5,394 nucleotides of DNA from an uncultured Brevibacterium sp. GTDB lineage: Bacteria; Actinomycetota; Actinomycetes; Actinomycetales; Brevibacteriaceae. The position numbers were made by a program, and so were the translations under genes. Every line of letters starts with the position of its first letter. Position 1 is the first letter of the stretch. Shown piece after piece: positions 1 to 4,389 of this stretch. The stretch covers positions 1 through 5,394 of the forward strand of contig CABTZC010000160.1 of the NCBI GenBank assembly GCA_902489185.1. The letters are read 5' to 3'. The notes under the pieces are model-generated. The model searched no databases and was not told the origin of the DNA. It saw nothing but the letters and a program-made list of their open reading frames with translations.

Positions 1-46
1 CGCATTAGCGGAACCGCCCACAATCGTTTTCTCACAACTCCACTCT

Positions 47-77
47 GGTGAGGGTGGTAGCTGAGCCCACCTCCACC
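47..77 (-). terminator. Possible terminator hairpin downstream of the TagE-like gene
   Basis: The arms at 47-57 (GGTGAGGGTGG) and 67-77 (CCACCTCCACC) pair over 11 positions, with one mismatch and one wobble, around a 9-base loop at 58-66. The hairpin begins about 10 bases past the stop codon of the leftward gene, where a terminator would be expected. No U-tract follows in the minus-strand transcript, so it is not a canonical intrinsic terminator. GC-rich U-less hairpins have been proposed as terminators in high-GC Gram-positives. The assignment rests on position and pairing only. Confidence 0.35.
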
Positions 78-87
78 TCGCGAGGTG
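74..87. repeat. 14-bp perfect palindrome next to a stop codon
   Basis: CACCTCGCGAGGTG equals its own reverse complement and directly abuts the stop codon (88-90) of the leftward glycosyltransferase gene. As RNA it can form a 5-bp stem with a CGCG loop. It shares bases 74-77 with the longer 47-77 hairpin, so the two structures exclude each other. It could be part of a terminator or a protein-binding site; the sequence does not decide. Confidence 0.4.
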
Positions 88-1929
88 TCAGTCAGCTTCT
101 ATCTGCAGGTTCATCTGGCCTTTGTCGGTCAGTACCGGGGTGAAGAAAGAACCAGCTGCGGCGGGGGTTTCGTCTGCGAGGATGCGGGTGCGGTGGAAAG
201 AGCGACCTTCAACGAAGTCCGCTGACAATTCCAGGGTGCCTGCGGGAAGCAGTTCCAGTTCGGACAGAGGGATCTCAGCGCGGAAGGTGGTTCCGTCGAA
301 CTCGGCGGGTGTGCGGCCGTAATAGGTTTTGCCGGCCAGCCGCCATGACACGTAGGTGTGGGAGGTCCGCTCCCATGGGTGGTTCTGGATGGTTGTTTCG
401 AGTTCAATCCCGGTGGCTGTCACGGTCAGCGAGGTGAGTTTCGCTGTGGCCTGTGAGCGTTGGAATGGTTCGAAAGAGCATTCGCGGAACATGGTCGCCC
501 ACTTTTCAACGACAGAGGTTTCGTAAAAGTCGGCAGCTCGTTTCAGGGCGTTGCGGCGCATCTGGGTGAGCTCGGCATCGTCCATGGTGGCCACGCGGAT
601 GATTACCTGGGTGAGTGCTTCAACATCCCCGGCGGGGATTAGGAAGCCGTCCACACCGTCGGTGATGATGTCGGCTGGGCCGTACTTGATGTCGTAGGCA
701 ATCGGGATGCAACCAGCCGACATGCTTTCGAGGAGGACTAGGCTTTGGCCCTCCTGCTTGCTTGTCAGGAGGCTGAATGAGGCTTCACGGAAGCGCTCTT
801 TCGCGTTGCTTGCGTAGCCACGCAGGGTGATGCGTTCGCTGGCGTTAGTGGTGTCGATGAGCCTGGTGAGTTCGGCCTGCATATCGCCATCGCCATAGAT
901 GTCCAAGTGAAATCCGGGAGCGTTTTGAGAGGCCGCTGCCACAGCCCGGATGGCGTGATCGATCCTCTTGCCCGGGGTGAGCCTTGCAAGCATGATGCCG
1001 TGGGCTTTGTCACGGGACGCTTCCGCATCGCCGTGGAGGTCGCTAACCACGTTGGGTATGACCGTGAGGTTGCCAGAAGACATGTTCAGCGCGAGCATGT
1101 CGCGCTGTTGGGCGCGGGTCAGGGTGATGACCCGATCAAAACGGTCGGCGTTGTGAAAGATGTCGAACCTGCCGCGGTTGAGTTCGCGCGGGTCTACGCT
1201 TTCGTTCTTGAGGAAGTTGCTGTGAAGCACGTGGCAGAAGACAACGTTCTTCTTCCGGTAGGTGCGGAAGATTGAACTTGCATAACCAGAATCGACAATG
1301 ACGTAGCTTGGTTCGTTGCCGAAGACTGCATTGAGCCAAGCCTTGTAGAAGGCGGTAGCGGTACGCCATTGACCGATGATGTCGCCCTGTGAGTCCAGGA
1401 GGGTCAGCAGGCGTCCGCCCTTGGTGCCGCGAGTTTTCGTATCTTGGCGGTCGATGACCAGCAGGTTGCCCTGTGCGCTGTAATGATCAGTCTGCAGGAC
1501 CCCACCAGCGTCATCGGTGCGCTTCTCGCGTGTGCAGCCGGGAGTGTGGGGGAGTGCGTCATTGAGGGCGCTGGTGTCAGGCTGGGCTGTGCCCTTCATG
1601 CGGGCAAGCTCATCGTCAGACCACGTGCCGAGGTCTTCCCAGATATTTCGGATAGACACCCGGTCGTCCAGTCGGCCTTCGGCTTTGAGTCCCTGTTCGC
1701 GTTCTTTCCCGCTGTTATCCGGGGAAAACGTGAGGATTTCGACGGGACGGTTGTCTTGGCGAGCGAAAGCTGACGATCGTTCGAGCGCCACCGATGTCAT
1801 TCCGCCGAATGTTTCAGGGATACCCCAGAGCATGGTGTAGTAATTGCCCTCCGGAAGGATTCCCTGTGGGCGGGGACCGCGTGGGCTAGGGATGATGCGG
1901 CGCAGAAGCCGTGGCAGTGACGCTTTCAT
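88..1929 (-). CDS. TagE-like GT4-family glycosyltransferase with C-terminal extension
   Basis: This 613-residue cytoplasmic GT-B glycosyltransferase resembles poly(glycerol-phosphate) alpha-glucosyltransferases (TagE/TarM-like). It probably transfers a sugar from a nucleotide sugar onto a cell-wall polymer. Seen: an N-terminal acceptor-side half with YYTMLWGIPETFGGMTS at about 30-46, HVLHSNFLKNE at 233-243, and TVIPNVV at 289-295; then a donor-binding half with ARLTPGKRIDHAI at 315-327 (K321/R322), IYGDGDM at 344-350, and the EX7E retaining motif E393-GQSLVLL-E401, followed by SMSAGCIPIAYD. The GT domain ends near residue 485. The last ~120 residues are rich in alternating hydrophobic residues and look like an extra beta-rich domain of unknown role. 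No signal peptide or transmembrane segment is evident, and the N-terminus is basic (RLLRRII). The ATG at 1929 is chosen because the conserved region begins about 30 residues later and a -10-like hexamer lies 7 bases upstream. The gene is transcribed away from tagD. The sugar and acceptor are inferred, not shown; a general GT4 enzyme acting on another glycan is the alternative. Confidence 0.85.
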   Translation of the reverse strand: MKASLPRLLRRIIPSPRGPRPQGILPEGNYYTMLWGIPETFGGMTSVALERSSAFARQDNRPVEILTFSPDNSGKEREQGLKAEGRLDDRVSIRNIWEDLGTWSDDELARMKGTAQPDTSALNDALPHTPGCTREKRTDDAGGVLQTDHYSAQGNLLVIDRQDTKTRGTKGGRLLTLLDSQGDIIGQWRTATAFYKAWLNAVFGNEPSYVIVDSGYASSIFRTYRKKNVVFCHVLHSNFLKNESVDPRELNRGRFDIFHNADRFDRVITLTRAQQRDMLALNMSSGNLTVIPNVVSDLHGDAEASRDKAHGIMLARLTPGKRIDHAIRAVAAASQNAPGFHLDIYGDGDMQAELTRLIDTTNASERITLRGYASNAKERFREASFSLLTSKQEGQSLVLLESMSAGCIPIAYDIKYGPADIITDGVDGFLIPAGDVEALTQVIIRVATMDDAELTQMRRNALKRAADFYETSVVEKWATMFRECSFEPFQRSQATAKLTSLTVTATGIELETTIQNHPWERTSHTYVSWRLAGKTYYGRTPAEFDGTTFRAEIPLSELELLPAGTLELSADFVEGRSFHRTRILADETPAAAGSFFTPVLTDKGQMNLQIEAD

Positions 1930-1936
1930 CTCATCT

Positions 1937-1942
1937 ATTTTA
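1937..1942 (-). promoter_or_regulatory. Candidate -10 box for a leaderless transcript of the TagE-like gene
   Basis: On the minus strand the order is TAAAAT, 7 bases (AGATGAG), then ATG. A start site 7-8 bases after the -10 would fall on or next to the A of the start codon, giving a leaderless mRNA. This fits the weak upstream sequence, which has no well-spaced Shine-Dalgarno element. No clear -35 is seen 17 bp upstream (GACTCT). The call rests on one hexamer match plus spacing. Confidence 0.45.
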
Positions 1943-2024
1943 GTTCTTCTTTGCCGCGTAGAGTCTGAGGTGGCAGCTCCCCGGTTGTGGTGAACGGCAC
2001 GGGCTCAACAGGCAGTCAGACGGG

Positions 2025-2033
2025 ACTTCAAGT
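2025..2033. repeat. Upstream copy of ACTTCAAGT near the tagD promoter
   Basis: ACTTCAAGT (4+1+4 inverted symmetry) occurs here and again exactly at 2070-2078, 45 bp downstream. The two copies flank the candidate tagD -10 box. CAAGT begins at 2029, 34 bp before the next CAAGT at 2063, which is close to three 11-bp steps. It may be an accessory half-site for the regulator that binds at 2063-2081. No function is proven. Confidence 0.4.
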
Positions 2034-2053
2034 AGGCCGTGGGGTATCGTTTA

Positions 2054-2059
2054 TATGAT
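2054..2059 (+). promoter_or_regulatory. Candidate -10 box for tagD
   Basis: TATGAT differs from TATAAT at one base and lies in a short AT-rich patch of an otherwise GC-rich intergenic region. A start near 2066 would give a leader of about 31 bases to the tagD ATG. No good TTGACA-like -35 lies 16-18 bp upstream; TTCAAG at 2027-2032 is 21 bp away. The promoter may therefore depend on an activator or on the -10 alone. Confidence 0.45.
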
Positions 2060-2062
2060 CTG

Positions 2063-2081
2063 CAAGTTAACTTCAAGTTAA
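2063..2081 (+). promoter_or_regulatory. Candidate operator: 11-bp tandem repeat plus 15-bp palindrome
   Basis: CAAGTTAA is repeated exactly at 2063-2070 and 2074-2081 with a 3-base spacer (CTT), giving an 11-bp period. The same stretch contains a perfect 7+1+7 inverted repeat, TTAACTT-C-AAGTTAA (2067-2081), and the 10-bp palindrome AAGTTAACTT (2064-2073). It lies just downstream of the putative -10, over the expected start site. That position suits a repressor, or a structured 5' leader. Same-strand direct repeats with an 11-bp period are typical of OmpR/PhoB-type response-regulator sites, and the B. subtilis tag genes are controlled by PhoP; the link here is inference. Confidence 0.5.
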
Positions 2082-2083
2082 GC

Positions 2084-2089
2084 AAGGGG
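2084..2089 (+). promoter_or_regulatory. Ribosome binding site of tagD
   Basis: AAGGGG lies 7 bases before the ATG at 2097 and supports this start. The spacer is pyrimidine-rich (CTTTTTC). Confidence 0.6.
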
Positions 2090-2096
2090 CTTTTTC

Positions 2097-2483
2097 ATGC
2101 GCCGTGTCATCACCTACGGCACCTTTGACTTGCTGCACTACGGCCACATCCGACTGCTGCAGCGCTGCAAAGCACAGGGCGACTACCTGGTCGTTGCACT
2201 GTCAACCGACGAATTCAACGCTGGTAAGGGCAAGAAGTCGTACTTTTCGTGGGACGACCGCAAGAACATGCTCGAAGCAATCCGCTACGTCGACCTCGTG
2301 ATCCCCGAAAACACGTGGGAACAGAAGCGGACCGACATCGAGAAGTACCACATCGACACCTTCGTCATGGGTGACGACTGGGAAGGCAAGTTCGACGACC
2401 TCAAAGACCTGTGCGACGTCGTTTACCTTCCGCGCACGCCGGAAATCTCCACCACCAAGATCAAGGGCGACCTTAGCCAGTAA
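2097..2483 (+). CDS. tagD: Glycerol-3-phosphate cytidylyltransferase (TagD)
   Basis: The product makes CDP-glycerol and pyrophosphate from CTP and sn-glycerol-3-phosphate in the cytoplasm. CDP-glycerol is the activated precursor for poly(glycerol-phosphate) teichoic acids. At 128 residues it matches the usual length of about 130. Family motifs are clear: YGTFDLLHYGHI at 7-18 with the nucleotide-binding HxGH histidines H14 and H17; ALSTDEFN at 34-41; DDRK at 53-56; FVMGDDWEGKFD at 89-100; and the RTxxISTT signature at 113-120. Near the C-terminus RTPEISTTKIK replaces the RTEGISTTKIK I recall from B. subtilis TagD; the ISTT core is kept. A good Shine-Dalgarno precedes the ATG, and a repeat-rich promoter region lies upstream. 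It appears to lead a plus-strand operon. The next gene starts 40 bases after its stop, across a perfect hairpin. The catalytic assignment is firm; the eventual polymer is inferred. Confidence 0.95.
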   Translation: MRRVITYGTFDLLHYGHIRLLQRCKAQGDYLVVALSTDEFNAGKGKKSYFSWDDRKNMLEAIRYVDLVIPENTWEQKRTDIEKYHIDTFVMGDDWEGKFDDLKDLCDVVYLPRTPEISTTKIKGDLSQ

Positions 2484-2505
2484 ACTCCAGCACTTCTGCT
2501 GGAGT
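2484..2505 (+). other. Perfect intercistronic hairpin after tagD
   Basis: Starting on the base after the tagD stop, ACTCCAGCA (2484-2492) pairs perfectly over 9 bp with TGCTGGAGT (2497-2505) around a CTTC tetraloop. No T-run follows (GGCGCGAAG), and the next gene begins at 2524. It is therefore more likely a 3'-end stabiliser, pause site or partial terminator setting the ratio of tagD to downstream expression than a full terminator. Confidence 0.65.
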
Positions 2506-2523
2506 GGCGCGAAGTCTTGAGAT

Positions 2524-3360
2524 ATGAGCGAAGCACACCCTTCCCGGCCTAAGAATCCGACGCTGGAACAGCTGCGAGCTGTTGCCCAGCCGCCGGAAGT
2601 GCGCGCGCGCAAAAACGCCGAACACTGGACAGCGGAGCTGTACCTGCGGCACATCTCCATTTATCTGACCGCGCTGCTGGTGCGCACACCCATCACCGCC
2701 AACGGCGTGACAGGTTTGATGATCCTGTCCGGATGGGCAATCGGCTTTGCGCTGCTCATCCCCGGTGTGTGGGGTGCACTCCTCGCACTGTTCTTTTCGC
2801 AGCTGCAGCTGTACTTCGACTGCTGTGATGGCGAAGTTGCACGCTGGCGCGGTACCCGCAGCGCAAAAGGTGTTTTCCTTGACGCGGTTGGCCACTACAC
2901 AACAGAGGGCTTCGTCGCCTTCATGCTGGGCGTTCGCGCAGTGAGTGACCTGGGACTGCTGAAGTCCGATCCAGGGTTCGCCTACCCCTACCTGGTTGCT
3001 GGGGGAGTGGTGTCCTCACTCGTGCTGTTGAACAAGGCGCTGAACAGCTTGGTGCACATGAGCCGTGCCTTCAACGGCCTGGACAAGCTGGAAGACTCTG
3101 CTGCGGCAACTGCTGTGACACATGGTGGTCTTGCCCGAGTGAAGCAGCTTGCCCGTTTTGTGCCGTTCCACCGCATCTGGCATTCCGTCGAAATGTCGAT
3201 GCTGGCTGTTGCAGCAAGCGTGGTGTCACTCATTGTTGTCGCTGCCGGCGGCCCACAACTGGCCGGTGAACGGTGGATGATCCTGGTGATGGTGCCGCTT
3301 GCCGCGCTGTCGGTAGTGGGGCACTTTGTGTCCATCTGGTTCTCCAGGAGGCTCGGCTGA
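2524..3360 (+). CDS. Membrane CDP-alcohol phosphatidyltransferase family protein (Asp-to-His variant)
   Basis: Members of this family transfer a phospho-group from a CDP-linked alcohol or lipid to a second alcohol within the membrane. The 278-residue product has the signature D99-CC-D102-G103-EV-A106-R107, then G116 and D120. The family pattern D-x2-DG-x2-AR-x8-G-x3-D-x3-D is met except at the last position, where H124 replaces Asp. Hydrophobic segments lie at about 62-80, 83-98, 126-142, 155-172, 223-241 and 250-272, consistent with the six-helix fold. The first 55 residues are polar and probably cytoplasmic. The ATG at 2524 has only a weak ribosome site (GAAG, 9 bases upstream), so translation may depend partly on coupling. 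The stop overlaps the next start by one base. Beside tagD, a substrate such as CDP-glycerol is attractive but unproven; a phosphatidylglycerol- or inositol-phosphate-type role cannot be excluded. Family is firm, substrate unknown. Confidence 0.85.
   Translation: MSEAHPSRPKNPTLEQLRAVAQPPEVRARKNAEHWTAELYLRHISIYLTALLVRTPITANGVTGLMILSGWAIGFALLIPGVWGALLALFFSQLQLYFDCCDGEVARWRGTRSAKGVFLDAVGHYTTEGFVAFMLGVRAVSDLGLLKSDPGFAYPYLVAGGVVSSLVLLNKALNSLVHMSRAFNGLDKLEDSAAATAVTHGGLARVKQLARFVPFHRIWHSVEMSMLAVAASVVSLIVVAAGGPQLAGERWMILVMVPLAALSVVGHFVSIWFSRRLG
3346..3351 (+). promoter_or_regulatory. Strong ribosome binding site that sets the GT2 start
   Basis: AGGAGG lies 8 bases before ATG 3360 and inside the end of the upstream gene. 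It picks ATG 3360 over the upstream in-frame ATG at 3273, which would add 29 residues encoded entirely within the preceding CDS. Confidence 0.85.
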
Positions 3361-4241
3361 TGGAAGTATTCGACTACGGCGTTGTCATCCTCACCATGGG
3401 CAAACGGTTGGATGACCTCAAGCGGGGCATTGATTCGCTGCTGTCCCAGCGGAACGTCAACCTAGACGTTGTGTGCGTGGGCAATGGCTGGGACCCTGTG
3501 GGACTGCCGGAGGAAGTCAAAACCCACATGCTGCCCGAAAATGTAGGAATTCCTGCCGGTCGCAATGCTGGTGTGCCCTTGGTCAAGGGCGAATTCTTGT
3601 TCTTCCTCGATGACGACGCCTGGCTGCCGGATCAGGACACGCTGTGGCGGATGGCGCAGTACATGCGCGAAAACCCCAATGTCGGTTTGGTTCAGCCCCG
3701 TGTGGTTGATCCGGATAACCCGAATGCACCTAAACGTTGGATTCCGCGTTTGCGCAAGAAATCGGCCAGCCATTCGTCGAACGTCTTCTCTGTCTGGGAA
3801 GGCGCTATCGGCATGCAGCGCAAGGCCTTCGATGAATGTGGTGGCTGGCCGGGTTCGTTCTGGTATGCCCACGAAGGCATTGAATTGGCCTGGCGCGTAT
3901 GGGATGCCGGCTATGACGTGTGGTACATGGGCGATCTTGCAGTCGCGCACCCCGTGATTGACCCGAAGCGCCACGACGAATACTTCTACATGAACGCCCG
4001 CAACCGCGTGTGGTTGGCCCGCAGGAACCTGCCGTGGCCATTCAGCTGGGCGTACGTGGGTTCCTGGACAGGCGTCCAGGTGCTCAGGTGGGCGCGTAAA
4101 CCTGAACAGCTCAAACCGTGGTTCAAAGGATGGGCTGACGGGTGGCGCGACAACCCGTGGGACGGCGAAGAAGACGAAGCCAAACTCAGCAAACGCGGTG
4201 TTCTGCGCATGAGCTTCAAGGGTCGTCCGCCGGTTATTTGA
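3360..4241 (+). CDS. Family 2 (GT-A) glycosyltransferase
   Basis: This 293-residue product probably transfers a sugar from a nucleotide sugar to a lipid-linked glycan at the cytoplasmic face. Seen: an N-terminal beta strand VVILTMGKR (8-16) typical of GT2; ENVGIPAGRNAG (60-71) followed by the metal/nucleotide-binding D84-D85-D86 in FFLDDDAW; a mid-domain VWEGAIGMQRKAFDECGGW (145-163); and H171-E172-GIELAWRVWDAGY (to 185), the region holding the likely catalytic acid/base and acceptor-side residues. The segment around 226-244 (WPFSWAYVGSWTGVQVLRW) is hydrophobic or amphipathic and may attach the enzyme to the membrane. No full transmembrane helix is clear. ATG 3360 overlaps the TGA of the previous gene by one base, so the two are translationally coupled. 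The tail (268-293) is charged and probably flexible. The motif style recalls rhamnosyl- and galactofuranosyl-type GT2 enzymes, but the donor cannot be read from sequence. Confidence 0.85.
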   Translation: MEVFDYGVVILTMGKRLDDLKRGIDSLLSQRNVNLDVVCVGNGWDPVGLPEEVKTHMLPENVGIPAGRNAGVPLVKGEFLFFLDDDAWLPDQDTLWRMAQYMRENPNVGLVQPRVVDPDNPNAPKRWIPRLRKKSASHSSNVFSVWEGAIGMQRKAFDECGGWPGSFWYAHEGIELAWRVWDAGYDVWYMGDLAVAHPVIDPKRHDEYFYMNARNRVWLARRNLPWPFSWAYVGSWTGVQVLRWARKPEQLKPWFKGWADGWRDNPWDGEEDEAKLSKRGVLRMSFKGRPPVI

Positions 4242-4389
4242 TGCTCTATTATCTAGCTGTCATAAATAGAACTTATTTTAGCTGTCGCTTCGTCAAGGTT
4301 CGAGGCGGCGAAACTACAGTGACCAAGTAAAGCCCGTTGAAAATACAGTTTGATGTTGGAAAAGCGGCGGTGAAATTTGAGGAGCAATT
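4242..4389. other. 148-bp partly AT-rich gap with short repeats, no convincing gene
   Basis: The first ~40 bases are markedly AT-rich compared with the flanking genes. TAGCTGTC occurs twice (4254-4261 and 4279-4286, 25 bp apart) around a small inverted repeat AAATA-GAACT-TATTT (4264-4278). Further on, AAACTACAGT (4311-4320) and AAAATACAGT (4340-4349) are near-identical copies 29 bp apart. TACAGT at 4344-4349 fits the loose actinobacterial TAnnnT -10 pattern, and GTGACC at 4319-4324 could be a distant -35 (19-bp spacer). A separate promoter for the last gene is plausible but weakly supported. No terminator for the upstream operon is visible. Confidence 0.4.
4379..4384 (+). promoter_or_regulatory. 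Ribosome binding site supporting a TTG start
   Basis: GAGGAG lies 5 bases before TTG 4390 and overlaps an in-frame TGA (4378-4380) that rules out any start further upstream. The first in-frame ATG (4420) has no ribosome site, so TTG 4390 is preferred. Confidence 0.75.

Noticed and set aside
907..1275. A 122-codon plus-strand ORF opposite the TagE-like gene
   Set aside because: It is antisense to a gene with clear GT motifs, has no convincing ribosome site, and its translation shows no family features.
1989..1995. A single GTTCACC (minus strand) resembling half of a Streptomyces PHO box
   Set aside because: No second repeat follows at 11 bp (CCGGGGA instead), so one 7-mer match is not enough.
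2202..2895. Minus-strand ORFs (2202-2660 and 2473-2895) opposite tagD and the CDP-alcohol phosphatidyltransferase
   Set aside because: They are shadows produced by GC-rich codons of the two well-supported plus-strand genes.
3273..3359. A 29-residue N-terminal extension of the GT2 from ATG 3273
   Set aside because: It lies wholly within the preceding CDS, while AGGAGG sits 8 bases before ATG 3360, where the GT2 fold begins.
3462..3974. A 170-codon minus-strand ORF opposite the GT2 gene
   Set aside because: The plus strand carries the GT2 motifs here, and the antisense translation resembles no known family.
4241..4330. A 29-codon ORF with ATG overlapping the GT2 stop
   Set aside because: It has no ribosome binding site, no recognisable motif, and crosses the AT-rich repeat region; a 1-base overlap alone is weak evidence.
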